Origin: an uncultured Dysosmobacter sp.
GTDB taxonomy: Bacteria; Bacillota; Clostridia; Oscillospirales; Oscillospiraceae
Length of the DNA: 64,000 bases
Assembly: GCA_934563745.1 (NCBI GenBank)
Contig: CAKTHE010000005.1
Location: 34,535-98,534, forward strand
Direction: 5' to 3'
The translations under genes were made by a program, and so were the position numbers. Below the pieces are notes generated by a model that searched no databases, was not told the DNA's origin, and was given only the letters and a program-made list of their open reading frames with translations. How positions within the stretch are numbered: position 1 is the first letter of the stretch; each line of letters opens with the position of its first letter. Positions 45,026 through 54,413 of the stretch are shown here, in pieces.

Positions 45026-45121
45026 GAACAAAGAGCGAAAAGTGACAAAACGGCAGGACGATTTTTGGGGGACTGAACCGGGGGAATACCCCTGCCGCGG
45101 GGCCGCCTGCAAAACATGGTA

Positions 45122-45137
45122 TGTTTCACGTGAAACA
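45122..45137. other. parS site (perfect)
   Basis: TGTTTCACGTGAAACA, upstream of the parA promoter and 55 bp from the next copy (start to start). Confidence 0.93.
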
Positions 45138-45168
45138 CGTTTTCCAGCCGCCGGTCGGACAAAGCAAA

Positions 45169-45200
45169 AAGGGAGATGTTTCACGTGAAACATCTCCCTT
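45169..45200 (-). terminator. Terminator hairpin built around a perfect parS
   Basis: A 32-bp perfect palindrome centred at 45184/45185 contains parS (45177-45192) and flanking AAGGGAGA/TCTCCCTT arms. On the minus strand the arm ends in TTTTT GC TTT, so it is placed and shaped to terminate the GH13 gene, which ends 36 bases before it. The same DNA can therefore bind ParB and, as RNA, form a terminator. Confidence 0.8.
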
Positions 45201-45236
45201 GCAAAGACGGGATAAAAGGCACCGACAACGAAGCGG

Positions 45237-47114
45237 TCAGGCTTCCTCCAGAAGAAGAGCACTGTGGGGCGGAAGGGTCAGGGCCAAACCCCCGTCCCGG
45301 GCAGGGAACAGCCGGCCGCTGAGAAGATCCCGGGCGGCCGGGACGGACCAGGGCAGCGTCAGGGTGCCGTCTGTGTCCCCGGCATGGAGCACGGCCCAGA
45401 CCCCGTCGTCCGCCGTCCGGCGGGAGAAGGCCAGCGTTCCGCCGGAGGCACAGAGCCAGACAAGGTCGCCGCGCTGCAAAGCGGAACGCTCCCGGCGCAG
45501 CCGGCCCAGCCGGCCGAACCAGTCCAGCAGGGCGGGATCCTCCTGCCCCCAGGGATAGGTGCCCCGGTTCAGGGGATCCTCAAAGCCCTGCATGCTGGCT
45601 TCGTCGCCATAAAAGACCGTGGGGGAGCCGGGAAAAGCAAACAGCAGCACGGCGCCCAGCTGCAGCCGCCGGACCCCCAGCGCATATTCCTCGGGCGACA
45701 GACGGAAGGTCGCCCGGGCACTGCGCTGCTCCGGAATATGGCGGACACCCAGCAGCGTCAGGATCCGGGGCGTATCGTGGGTACCCAGAAAGTTCATTGC
45801 GGAATAAAAGGCCGGCGGGGGATAGTGCTCCCGCAGCGTCTCCATGGCTTCGCAGAACTCCGCGGCGTCGCCGCCCAGCAGCCAGGCCAGGGCCGCGGTC
45901 CGGAAGGGATAGTTCATCAGGCCGTGGACCTCGTCCCCCAGCAGATACCGGCGCCGCTGATCATAGGCAATCTTGGTGGTGCCGTCCTCCCAGACCTCGC
46001 CCAGCACCAGCGCTTCCGGATCCGTTTCCTCCACGGCATCCCGCAGCCCGGCCAAAAAGGCGTCCGGCAGTTCATCCGCCACATCCAGGCGCCAGCCGGA
46101 GGCACCGGCCCGCAGCCAGTGCCGCACCACGGAATCCGGCCCGCGGAAGATAAAATCCTGATAGGATGCGTTGGACTCCTCCACAGCCGGCAGCGTCCGG
46201 ATCCCCCACCAGGACTCATACGCGTCGGGCCAGTGGGTAAAACGGTACCAGGGATAATAGGGCGATTCCCGGCTTTGAGCCGCTCCCGGAGTGGGGTAGC
46301 GGCCCTGGGCGTTGAAATAAATACTGTCGGACCCGGTGTGGTTGAAAACGCCGTCCAGCACAATGCGGATCCCACGGGCCCGGGCGTCGGCACACAGGGC
46401 ACGGAAATCCGCCTCCGTGCCCAGCATGGGATCGATCCGAAGGTAATCCGCCGTGTTGTAACGATGGTTGGAGACGGAGGCAAAGATGGGACACAGATAC
46501 AGCGTGGTGACGCCCAAAGCCTCCAAATACGGCAGCTTTGACCGGATTCCGGCCAGAGAACCGCCGAAAAAATCCCGGCAGCGGGTCTCGCCATCCGGGT
46601 CCGGCTGCCATTGGGGCTGATCGCTCCAGTCCGCGTGGACCACACGGTCCCCCGGCATGCCGGTGGGATCCGGAACGGCGAGGCGGCAAAAACGATCTGG
46701 GAAAATCTGGTATGTCACGCCGGCGCCGAACCACTCCGGCGTGGGGCGCGCGGCGCGGTAGACCGTCAGCTGCCAGTCCTCCGGTGCGCCGTTGCTGCGA
46801 TAGCCGCTGCGGTCCAGACGGCAGCCGGAGCCGTCGCTGCGCCAGAAGCGGAAATGATACCAGCAAAGCTCCGGCTCTTCCGGAGCGGGGAAGGTGAGGG
46901 AAAAGCGCCGCCGCTCGCCGTCATAGCCCTCCGCCGTCAGGGGCAGCTCTTCCCGAGGACCGGAAAATTCCCGGTACAAAACCAGAGCACAGCCGTCAAA
47001 CCCTTCCCGAAGGAGGGGGCGGACGTGAAGCGTGATCATCTGCCCGCAGGGCACGGCGCCGAAAGGCGTTTTGCACAGGGTGCAGCGGGAGTCAAAGACA
47101 AAGGGTTCGCTCAT
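45237..47114 (-). CDS. GH13 alpha-glucan hydrolase (neopullulanase/maltogenic amylase-like)
   Basis: A 625-residue cytoplasmic enzyme without a signal peptide. An N-terminal beta-sandwich (about 1-120) leads to the (beta/alpha)8 barrel. GH13 catalytic residues: nucleophile D344 in GWRLDVAD, acid/base E373 in LGEVWED, and stabiliser D447 in GTHDTPR, with region I DGVFNHTG at 254-261. It probably cleaves maltodextrins, pullulan or cyclodextrins taken up from the gut. It lies alone between parA and mrdA; no sugar transporter is near. Confidence 0.9.
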   Translation of the reverse strand: MSEPFVFDSRCTLCKTPFGAVPCGQMITLHVRPLLREGFDGCALVLYREFSGPREELPLTAEGYDGERRRFSLTFPAPEEPELCWYHFRFWRSDGSGCRLDRSGYRSNGAPEDWQLTVYRAARPTPEWFGAGVTYQIFPDRFCRLAVPDPTGMPGDRVVHADWSDQPQWQPDPDGETRCRDFFGGSLAGIRSKLPYLEALGVTTLYLCPIFASVSNHRYNTADYLRIDPMLGTEADFRALCADARARGIRIVLDGVFNHTGSDSIYFNAQGRYPTPGAAQSRESPYYPWYRFTHWPDAYESWWGIRTLPAVEESNASYQDFIFRGPDSVVRHWLRAGASGWRLDVADELPDAFLAGLRDAVEETDPEALVLGEVWEDGTTKIAYDQRRRYLLGDEVHGLMNYPFRTAALAWLLGGDAAEFCEAMETLREHYPPPAFYSAMNFLGTHDTPRILTLLGVRHIPEQRSARATFRLSPEEYALGVRRLQLGAVLLFAFPGSPTVFYGDEASMQGFEDPLNRGTYPWGQEDPALLDWFGRLGRLRRERSALQRGDLVWLCASGGTLAFSRRTADDGVWAVLHAGDTDGTLTLPWSVPAARDLLSGRLFPARDGGLALTLPPHSALLLEEA

Positions 47115-47141
47115 GGACGCCTCCTTTCGGGTCTGGGCGGA

Positions 47142-49202
47142 TCAGGGCAGAAGGGTGTTGTCGCCGATGACCGCGGTGCCGATCTCGTCGGCGGTAAAGT
47201 AAGCGTTCAGAATCTCCACTGCGGTGGAGGCCAGGGCCGCGCCGGTGCCACCCTTTTCGATGACGATGGCCAGGGCCACCTGGGGATTTTCATACGGGGC
47301 AAAGCACACGAACACGCCGTTGTTTTTCACCTTGGAGCTGATCTGAGCGGTGCCGGTCTTGGCACCGGCGGAGACCACGCAGCTGTTGAAATACGGGGCC
47401 AGGGTGGAGGTGGTCAGATCGTGCATGCCTTTTTTCACGGCGCTGAGGGTGGAATCGCTCATACGCACCGTGTTCAGCGGCTCGGTGGACTCGGTGTATA
47501 GAAGTTTCGTATTGTCATAGGACTTTACGGTGCGAAGCAGATGGGCGGAATAGTGCTGCCCGCCGGAGACCAGCGTGGCAATGTAATTGGCCAGCTGCAG
47601 GGGCGTGAAGGCGTAGTTGGCCTGGCCGAAGGCCGCCCAGGGAGCCAGATCCTCGGTGGCGGCTTCCTGGGCCAGATTACCGGCGGCGTCGCCGATCTCA
47701 ATACCGGTTTTCTTCCCCAGGCCGAAGGCCAGGGCGTATTCATTCAGCTTGTCAAGGCCCAGCAGGTAACCTACCTGGCCGAAGAAATAGTTGCAGGAGT
47801 TGGTAATGGCCTCGGACACGTTTAAAAGGCCGTGGCCGCTGCGCTTCCAGCACCAAAAGCCCCACTCGTCTGTGCCGGAGACGGACGTGGGATAGATCCA
47901 GTGGCCGGTATCCCGGATCTTGGTGGAGGTGGTGATGACCCCCTCTTCCAGACCGGCCACGGCGGTCAGGGGCTTGAAGGTGGAGCCGGGGGCGTAGGTC
48001 CCGCTGGTGGCCCGGTTGAACATGGGCTTGCCGGGGTTGGAGGACAGGGTGGAGTCCTGCCGGAAGGTGGCCAGCTGGTAGGTGGGATAGCTGGCCAGGG
48101 CCAGCACGTCGCCGGTGCCCACCTGGATCACAGCCACGCCGGCACCCCGGGTCTGATCGCCGTCGGCGGCAGTCATTTTGGAGACGGTGTTTGCCAGGGC
48201 CTTTTCCGCCGCCTCCTGAAGCGGCAGGTCGATGGTCAGCTCTACGGTGCTGCCGGGCTGGGGGTCCTTGGTATAGGTTTCGCTGGTGACCTTGCCCTCA
48301 CTGTTGAAGGAGACCAGGCGCGTGCCGTCGGTGCCGCGCAGATAGCTTTCAAAGGCGCGCTCCACGCCGCTGCGGCCCACGGTGGCGTCCAAGGGGTAGC
48401 CGTCATAGTCCGGATTGTCCAGATCTTCCTTCTGCAGCGCGCCCACATAGCCCAGGATATGAGCGGCATAGTCGGTCTCGTAGGTGCGGGCGGTGGCCGA
48501 ATTGACCTTGACGCCCAGATACTGCCCGTCGTTGAGCACGGACAAAAGCGCGGAATCCACGTCCTTGACCATGATATACGAGGTGGTGGCGAGAATGGTG
48601 CGGATCTCCAGCTCATAGCGCACGCCGATCACGGCCCGGGCGTCGGCCATGGACCAATCCTCCGGGATCTCAAAGAGGGTGCGCAGGGAGGTGAACACCG
48701 ACGGGGCCAGAATCCCGGCCCGGTTCAGAAGCTCCGCGGAAAAATCCTCCTTGCGGATGTTGGACGAGAGCAGCTTTTTATTCTGCAGAAAGAGAAAGAA
48801 GCGGCTTTGAAGGTCGCTGCTCTGCTCGCTGAGGGTGTATTGATACGGTGCCTCGGAGGAAAGGGGCAGCGTGTCGGTCCAGCGGATGTTGTTGGAGCGC
48901 AGCAGCTGGATCAGACGCAGAATGGCGGCGTTTTCGTCGTCATCCCGGCTCAGAAGCGACGCGTCAAAGGTCAGGTTATAGGTCAGGCGGTTGGCCACCA
49001 GGGTGGTTCCGTTGCGGTCCGTGATGATCCCGCGGGAGGCTTCCACAGTCTCCCGCTGGGTAATGGTACGCACGGACTGCTGCAAATAGTAGTCTCCGTC
49101 GGTGATCTGCGTATGGTACAGTACGCCGGCATAGACCGCGAGGGTCACGATCAGAAACGCGGCCAGCGCCGGAAGGCGCCGGGCCCGGGGATCCTTGTTC
49201 AA
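47142..49202 (-). CDS. mrdA: Penicillin-binding protein 2, rod-shape transpeptidase
   Basis: A 686-residue class B PBP. One N-terminal helix (about 10-30) is followed by a dimerisation region with RGIITDRNGTTLVANR. The transpeptidase has S407TFK410, S469CN471 and K615TGT618. It follows mreC and mreD, so it is the elongasome enzyme rather than the septal one. The start is TTG at 49202 with AAAGGAG about 9 bases upstream. Confidence 0.93.
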   Translation of the reverse strand: MNKDPRARRLPALAAFLIVTLAVYAGVLYHTQITDGDYYLQQSVRTITQRETVEASRGIITDRNGTTLVANRLTYNLTFDASLLSRDDDENAAILRLIQLLRSNNIRWTDTLPLSSEAPYQYTLSEQSSDLQSRFFLFLQNKKLLSSNIRKEDFSAELLNRAGILAPSVFTSLRTLFEIPEDWSMADARAVIGVRYELEIRTILATTSYIMVKDVDSALLSVLNDGQYLGVKVNSATARTYETDYAAHILGYVGALQKEDLDNPDYDGYPLDATVGRSGVERAFESYLRGTDGTRLVSFNSEGKVTSETYTKDPQPGSTVELTIDLPLQEAAEKALANTVSKMTAADGDQTRGAGVAVIQVGTGDVLALASYPTYQLATFRQDSTLSSNPGKPMFNRATSGTYAPGSTFKPLTAVAGLEEGVITTSTKIRDTGHWIYPTSVSGTDEWGFWCWKRSGHGLLNVSEAITNSCNYFFGQVGYLLGLDKLNEYALAFGLGKKTGIEIGDAAGNLAQEAATEDLAPWAAFGQANYAFTPLQLANYIATLVSGGQHYSAHLLRTVKSYDNTKLLYTESTEPLNTVRMSDSTLSAVKKGMHDLTTSTLAPYFNSCVVSAGAKTGTAQISSKVKNNGVFVCFAPYENPQVALAIVIEKGGTGAALASTAVEILNAYFTADEIGTAVIGDNTLLP

Positions 49203-49232
49203 TGCAATACTCCTTTCACGTGCCCGGAGCGC

Positions 49233-49745
49233 TCAGTCATCCCGGTGACAGCGGCGGAAGACCAGGGCAAACAGGGGATAGACCAGCAGGGCGCAGGGCA
49301 GCGTCAGCGCGATCTCCTTTCCCATCAGCGGCCAGACGGCGGCCCAGGCGGCCCTTCCGGTCAGGGCCAGGACCAGCCCGTGAAACAGGTCGGTGATCAA
49401 AAGGGCCAGCGCCGCGCACAGCAGCGCGCACAGCGGACCGCCGGAGACCCAGCTTTGGGCCACCAGCGCTGCAGCCAGGGCGGCCAGGGGAAAGATCAGC
49501 GTATAAAAGCAGGGCAGTGGGGCCGGAAGCGCGGCGTCACACACCACGCCGGCAGCCAGGGCGAAGACCGTGCCGGAGAGGGGCCCTTCAAAAAGACCCG
49601 GCAGCACGGCCAGAACCGGATATAAAAACGGCATAACGCCCCAAAGACTGACGCGCTGAAGCAGGGCACCCTGTACGGCGGCGCACGCCAGGGCACACAG
49701 GGAATAGGCAAGCCATTTAAAAATGGTTTCGTTGCGGGCAAGCAA
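49233..49745 (-). CDS. mreD: Rod shape-determining protein MreD
   Basis: A 170-residue polytopic membrane protein with about five helices and the MreD pattern LYPVLAVLPGLFEGPLSGTVFALAAGVVCDA. It joins MreC and PBP2 in the elongasome. The start is TTG at 49745, with AAAGGAGG 9-10 bases upstream. It lies between mreC and mrdA, each gap about 30-40 bases. Confidence 0.9.
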   Translation of the reverse strand: MLARNETIFKWLAYSLCALACAAVQGALLQRVSLWGVMPFLYPVLAVLPGLFEGPLSGTVFALAAGVVCDAALPAPLPCFYTLIFPLAALAAALVAQSWVSGGPLCALLCAALALLITDLFHGLVLALTGRAAWAAVWPLMGKEIALTLPCALLVYPLFALVFRRCHRDD

Positions 49746-49784
49746 GGCCGGGGGCCTCCTTTCGGGAAAGCGGCAGCGGGACGC

Positions 49785-50624
49785 TCAGTCCACGATGTCG
49801 AAGGATTTGACGATGAATACCTCCGTCAGGGAGGCAAGGGGCGCGCTGGGCGCCACGACGGCATAGCGGGTGGCGCCGGAGTCGTCCATCTGGACCTCCT
49901 CCACCGCGCCGATGACCAGGCCGGAGGGGTAATAGCCGCCCAGACCCGAGGTTACGATCAGATCGCCGTTGAGCAGCTGCGTGTCCGCCGGGAGGCGGGA
50001 GAGCTTGAGCTTGCCCTCTCCCATCAGGGAGAAGTCGCCGGAGGCGATGCCCACCGCCCGGGTGCGGAACACCTGGGCGCCCAGAGACGTATCGGTATCC
50101 ACCACCGTCAAAACCGTGCACCAGTTCTGCCCAACCTCGGACACCACGCCCACCAGCTGATAGGACTCCGTCACCACGCAGTCGTTGACCTCCACCCCGT
50201 GCTCGGTGCCCCGGTTCAGGGTCAGCGAAGAGGTCCAGTTGGAGCTGGAGTGCTCGGTGATGGTGGCGGCTTCCAGTTCAAAGCTGCGGTTCTGCGGGCG
50301 CAGGTTCAAAAGCTTGCGCAGCCGCTCGTTCTCCTCACTGTCGGCCTCCGCCTGACGGACCTGGGCTTCCATACCGGCGATTTGCCGCTTGAGGTCCGCG
50401 TTTTCCTTCTCCAGGTCCTTATAGTCCTTATAATAGGCCTGCTTGTCGTTGAACCAGGTGGCGGCCGCGGTGTAGGCGCTTTTGAACGGGGCGGTCACAA
50501 TACCCGCCAGGTTGGAAAGGGGGGAGGAGGTGCTGGTGAAATGCGCCATCAGCGCCAGCGCCACCGAGATGACCGCGGCGGCGAACAGCACCCACAGCCC
50601 GTGCTGCTTGAGAAAGTTCTTCAA
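49785..50624 (-). CDS. mreC: Rod shape-determining protein MreC
   Basis: A 279-residue protein: one N-terminal helix (about 10-29), a coiled coil (about 60-100, DLEKENADLKRQIAGMEAQVRQ) and two beta-barrel domains, with NRGTEHGVEVNDCVVT and LPADTQLLNGDLIVTSGLGGYYP typical of MreC. It activates PBP2. The start is TTG at 50624 with AAGGAG 8 bases upstream. mreB, the usual first gene of this cluster, is absent. Confidence 0.93.
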   Translation of the reverse strand: MKNFLKQHGLWVLFAAAVISVALALMAHFTSTSSPLSNLAGIVTAPFKSAYTAAATWFNDKQAYYKDYKDLEKENADLKRQIAGMEAQVRQAEADSEENERLRKLLNLRPQNRSFELEAATITEHSSSNWTSSLTLNRGTEHGVEVNDCVVTESYQLVGVVSEVGQNWCTVLTVVDTDTSLGAQVFRTRAVGIASGDFSLMGEGKLKLSRLPADTQLLNGDLIVTSGLGGYYPSGLVIGAVEEVQMDDSGATRYAVVAPSAPLASLTEVFIVKSFDIVD

Positions 50625-50687
50625 GAGGCATACTCCTTTTGCGTTCGGGGGTGCGCCCGCCCGTGGGGCGGACGCTGCGTTTTTCTT

Positions 50688-51266
50688 TTACAGCAGGGTC
50701 AGGCCGAAGGCGGCCAGCATGCGGCTGAGCCGCAGCAGGGGCAGGCCCATGACGTTATAAAAATCGCCGTCGATCCGCTCCACCAGCAGGGCACCCAGGC
50801 CCTGGATCCCATAAGCGCCGGCCTTGTCCATGGGTTCGCCGGTAGCGATGTAGGCCCGCAGCTCCGCTTCCGACGCCGGACGGAACCACACTGCCGTGGA
50901 TTCGGCCTCCGTCAAGATCTGCGCGCCCCGCCGGACGGTGACGCCGGTGCACACGGTGTGCCGGCGGCCCTGCAGGGCGGTGAGCATGGCCAGCGCTTCC
51001 GCCTCATCCCGGGGCTTGCCCAGGCGGGCCCGGTCCAGAAAGACCATCGTGTCTGCGGCGATGACCAGCTCCTGGGGCGCGGCCTGGGCGGCCAGCGCCT
51101 TCCTGCGGGAGATGGACGCCACGATCTCCTCCGGCGTCTGATCCGGCGCGTAGGACTCATCCGCCTCCGACGGGCGGACCACAAAGGGGATTCCCAGATG
51201 GCCCAGCAGCTCCCGCCGGCGGGGGGAACCGGACGCCAGTACGACTGTTTCCACGTCCGCGCTCAC
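50688..51266 (-). CDS. maf: Maf-family nucleotide pyrophosphatase
   Basis: A 192-residue Maf protein. The N-terminal signature LASGSPRRRELL, the metal/substrate segments EADESY and ISRRKA, and AADTMVFLD are all visible, with DKAGAYGIQGLGALLVE later. It hydrolyses dTTP/UTP or modified nucleotides. It begins with GTG at 51266, overlapping the dut stop by 4 bases (GTGA). Maf is a usual neighbour of mreBCD. Confidence 0.93.
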   Translation of the reverse strand: MSADVETVVLASGSPRRRELLGHLGIPFVVRPSEADESYAPDQTPEEIVASISRRKALAAQAAPQELVIAADTMVFLDRARLGKPRDEAEALAMLTALQGRRHTVCTGVTVRRGAQILTEAESTAVWFRPASEAELRAYIATGEPMDKAGAYGIQGLGALLVERIDGDFYNVMGLPLLRLSRMLAAFGLTLL

Positions 51267-51694
51267 TTTCCGGTGGAGCCGAAGCCGCCTCGGTCCTGAT
51301 CGTCCAGATGCTCCACCCGGATAAAGCGCAGGGGGGGCTGATTGCGGACGATGCGGAACTGACAGATCCGGGCGTTTTGCTCAATGGTGGTCTCCCGGGT
51401 GGCGTAGACGGGCATGTACCACTGGTCCCCGTCGCCCCGGTAAGTGTAATCCACCACGCCCATGGAGTTGGTTTGCAGAATGCCGTAGTTCTTGAAGGTG
51501 GAGCTGCGGGGCACCAGATGGGCTTCGTATCCTTCCGGCAGGGCGATGGCTACCCCCAGGGGGATCAGCCGGAATTCGCCGGGCAGCAGGTGCACCGTCT
51601 CGGCGGCATGCAGATCGATCCAGTCGGATTTTCCATCCACATAGCACAGCGGATCGATAGCATCGGTATAGTATTTGACTTTGATTTCTTCCAT
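51263..51694 (-). CDS. dut: dUTPase-fold nucleotide hydrolase (dUTP diphosphatase)
   Basis: A 143-residue trimeric-type dUTPase. Motif 2 is PRSSTFKNYGI, motif 3 is GVVDYTYRGDGDQW (GV-D-Y-G), and the P-loop-like motif 5 GGFGSTGK closes the C-terminus. It keeps uracil out of DNA. ATG at 51694 has GGAG 8 bases upstream; an in-frame TTG four codons earlier overlaps that site. It is coupled to maf. Confidence 0.88.
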   Translation of the reverse strand: MEEIKVKYYTDAIDPLCYVDGKSDWIDLHAAETVHLLPGEFRLIPLGVAIALPEGYEAHLVPRSSTFKNYGILQTNSMGVVDYTYRGDGDQWYMPVYATRETTIEQNARICQFRIVRNQPPLRFIRVEHLDDQDRGGFGSTGK

Positions 51695-51760
51695 AATCGG
51701 CTCCAATTATAAATACTTATAGTATAGAATGTTACAAATATTGTGAACTGTATTTGAATT

Positions 51761-53872
51761 TTACTCTACGCCGCGGTCCGCAAGGCCCCGGGTGAAGTCC
51801 ATCCAGGGGGCTGCGCCCTCCCGATAGGCCCGAAAGACCCGCTCGCATTCCTCCGGCGACTCGTCGGTAAACCGCAGCCGGGCATAGGTGAGGCCCAGCC
51901 GCTTCCAGTCATCCCGGTCCCCCAGATACAGGGGGCGGCAGTTTTCGATCTCGGTCCGATGGCCGAAGCTGCCCAGCAGGGGAAAGGCCGCGCCGGTCCG
52001 GTCCACCAGACGGTGGGCGCCGGCACAGGGAAGGCCGCGCTCCGGCAGCAGCGGCCCGCCGGCGGGACGGCACAGCCCGGCGTTGCGCAGCAGGCAGTTT
52101 TCCGTCAGCATCAGGGGCAGCCGTCCGTATACGATGGCCTCCGTCTCCAGGACCTTGGGCAGGTCCCGCAGCTGAGAGAGACGCAGCTCAAAAGAAAGCG
52201 TGGCCGACGAAAGACCCAGATCCCCCAGCAGGGAGAGGGCGCGGCCGTTGAACACATTCAGCCCGAAGTCGCCGTACACGGGCAGGGCACAATCCCTCAG
52301 CAGGGGCAGCTGCCCCAGGTTGCCGGCGTATACGCCGGTGACCCCCAGGGTCCGGGCCTTTTCCAGAAGCCGTTTCAGCAGGGGCTCATCCCGGTCCCGC
52401 CAGACCCGGGGCAGAACGGCGCACCATTGGGTGCGGGCCACCGGCAGGGCGGGGAGGGTCTCAAAAAGCTCCAGCGGAAGCAGGACCCGGGCGGGATTCA
52501 GGGCCAGCAGAGCCGGTGTCAGCTGCTCCGGCCGGGTCAGCGAGAGGGTGTAGGCCGGCTCCTCCGCGGCAAAGCGGGCCGCCGGCAGGGGGGGAAGCGG
52601 CAGAGTGCGGCGCTCCGGTGGCGCGGTACGGGCCGCGCTCAGCGCGTGCAGCGCCTCCCGCCGCAGGGCGTTGACAGCCGCGGCGGAAAGGGCCAGACCG
52701 TCGTCCAGCTCCGCCCGGACCTCCGTGCAGACATAGGCGGTGCCGCCGGTTTTGCTGAGCCGGGCGCACAGATCCGTCTCTGTCAAAGGACGGCTGCGGG
52801 CAGCCTCCGGCACGGCCCCGGAGACCCGGACACAGCAGCCCCGGTCATCCTGAGCGGTGAGCCGGCAGGCTTCGCCGGCGCGGACCTGAGCGAACAGACG
52901 GACGGGGACCCGGTTCAAAGGCTCCTTTTCGCAGGCGGTCATGGCCCGGGCAAACAGCTCCTTCGGCTCGGGGGTGTTTTCCGGACGGACGCCGAACATG
53001 CCCGCGCCGGTTTTTCCCCGCCAATACCAATCGGTGAAGCCGGAACGGGAGAATGCCTGCTCCAGCGCGGCGGCTTCCTCCGGCGTGGGGGTGCGCCGCT
53101 CCCGCAGCAGCCGGGCGTAAATCCGGGTGACCACGGCCACGTATTCCGGACGCTTCATGCGGCCCTCCAGCTTCAGGCAGGCCACGCCCAGCTCCTCCGC
53201 CTCCGCCAGGGAGGAGGCCATGCAGCAATCCTTCAGGCTCAGGGGATAGTGCCCGCCATCCCGGGCATCCAGCCCATAGGGCAGCCGACAGGGCTGGGCA
53301 CAACGGCCCCGGTTGCCGGAGCGGCCGCCAATCAGGGCGCTCATGGCGCACTGCCCGGAATAGCACATACACAGGGCACCGTGGGCAAAGATCTCCACCT
53401 CCGCGTCGGCGTTCCGGCAGATGCGGGCCGTGTCCTCCCGGGAGCATTCCCGGGCCAGCACCGCCCGCTCGCAGCCCAAAAGCGCCGCCTGACGTATGCC
53501 GCCGGAGGTAAAAAGACTCATCTGCGTGCTGGCATGAAGGGGCAGATCCGGCAGCGCGGCGCGCAGCACCGCAAGCAGCCCCAGATCCTGCACCAGCACG
53601 GCGTCCACCCCCAGGGCGGAGGCCCGCTCCGCCTGGGCCAGGGCGGCCGGCAGCTCCCGGTCTGTCACCAGGGTGTTCAGTGTCAGATAGACCTTGACGC
53701 CCCGCTCATGGCAGAAGAGCAGCGCCTCGGCGAATTCCTCGTCGGAAAAATTCTTTGCGCCCCGACGGGCGTTGAAGGCGCCCCAGCCCAGATAGACGGC
53801 GTCCGCCCCGCTGTTGACCGCGGCGCGCAGAGCCTCCGGCGAGCCGGCCGGTGCCAAAAGCTCCGGTCTCAT
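51761..53872 (-). CDS. U32-family protein with DUF3656 domain (RlhA-like RNA hydroxylase)
   Basis: A 703-residue member of the U32 'peptidase' family. The barrel starts PELLAPAGSPEALRAAVNSGADAVYLG; the Cys set that binds an Fe-S cluster in this family is visible in ALCMCYSGQCAMS, GRCAQPCR and KDCC. The long second half includes a DUF3656-like region and a degenerate second barrel. The E. coli homologue RlhA hydroxylates C2501 of 23S rRNA; other members modify tRNA. Despite the name, proteolysis is not expected. It overlaps zapA by 4 bases. Confidence 0.85.
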   Translation of the reverse strand: MRPELLAPAGSPEALRAAVNSGADAVYLGWGAFNARRGAKNFSDEEFAEALLFCHERGVKVYLTLNTLVTDRELPAALAQAERASALGVDAVLVQDLGLLAVLRAALPDLPLHASTQMSLFTSGGIRQAALLGCERAVLARECSREDTARICRNADAEVEIFAHGALCMCYSGQCAMSALIGGRSGNRGRCAQPCRLPYGLDARDGGHYPLSLKDCCMASSLAEAEELGVACLKLEGRMKRPEYVAVVTRIYARLLRERRTPTPEEAAALEQAFSRSGFTDWYWRGKTGAGMFGVRPENTPEPKELFARAMTACEKEPLNRVPVRLFAQVRAGEACRLTAQDDRGCCVRVSGAVPEAARSRPLTETDLCARLSKTGGTAYVCTEVRAELDDGLALSAAAVNALRREALHALSAARTAPPERRTLPLPPLPAARFAAEEPAYTLSLTRPEQLTPALLALNPARVLLPLELFETLPALPVARTQWCAVLPRVWRDRDEPLLKRLLEKARTLGVTGVYAGNLGQLPLLRDCALPVYGDFGLNVFNGRALSLLGDLGLSSATLSFELRLSQLRDLPKVLETEAIVYGRLPLMLTENCLLRNAGLCRPAGGPLLPERGLPCAGAHRLVDRTGAAFPLLGSFGHRTEIENCRPLYLGDRDDWKRLGLTYARLRFTDESPEECERVFRAYREGAAPWMDFTRGLADRGVE

Positions 53873-54189
53873 TTCCCCAGCTTTTGCTGCAGGCGGAAGA
53901 CCTCGCGCTTAAGCTCGGACGCCTCGCTCTGGGCGCGGTTGGCCTCGTCGATATAGCCCTTGAGCTGGCTGCGCAGCTGCTCGGCCGCGGCCTGGGCCTT
54001 GAAAAGCTCATCCGTGATGTTGGCGGCCGTCAGAATGGCGGCGTCGCTCCGCCCCACGTGGGCGCCCTGGAGGATCTCCGTCATTTTGCCGTCCACATAG
54101 GCGCCGACCTTCTGCATATAGGAAGTGGACTCCTCCGCAACGAAGGTATACTCTTCTCCGCAGATGTTGATGATCACGCGATTTTCCAT
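53869..54189 (-). CDS. zapA: Cell division protein ZapA
   Basis: A 106-residue FtsZ-associated protein. The N-terminal globular part reads VIINICGEEYTFVAEESTSYMQKVGAYVD, and the C-terminal half is a long coiled coil (about 62-104). ATG at 54189 has GGAGGA 8 bases upstream; the longer frame above it is intergenic. A minus-strand TATACT at 54264-54269 may be its -10. The ATGA overlap with the U32 gene is common in Firmicutes. Confidence 0.92.
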   Translation of the reverse strand: MENRVIINICGEEYTFVAEESTSYMQKVGAYVDGKMTEILQGAHVGRSDAAILTAANITDELFKAQAAAEQLRSQLKGYIDEANRAQSEASELKREVFRLQQKLGK

Positions 54190-54353
54190 GCTGTATCCTC
54201 CACGTTCCGGCGGCGGGGCGCATCGCCTTGCAAATGTGCCCAACCCCCCATTTTTATGCAGACAGTATACCACACCGGATCTGCCCGCGCCATAGAAAAA
54301 CGGAGATTCGGGAAAATTTCGGCCGCTTTTTCCTGGAAGCGCGCGATTCCCTG

Positions 54354-54382
54354 TTGTCAGATTTCCGGAACTCGTATACAAT
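54354..54382 (+). promoter_or_regulatory. Promoter of the dnaD/dnaI pair
   Basis: TTGTCA (54354-54359), a 17-base spacer and TACAAT (54377-54382), each one base from consensus. Confidence 0.75.
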
Positions 54383-54413
54383 AGAGTCAATTTCCAGGAG
54401 AGGGGGGAGGATC

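Noticed and set aside
49210..49226. Another parS near the mrdA start (TTTCACGTG).
   Set aside because: Only the left half matches; the right half reads CCCGGAG rather than AAACA.
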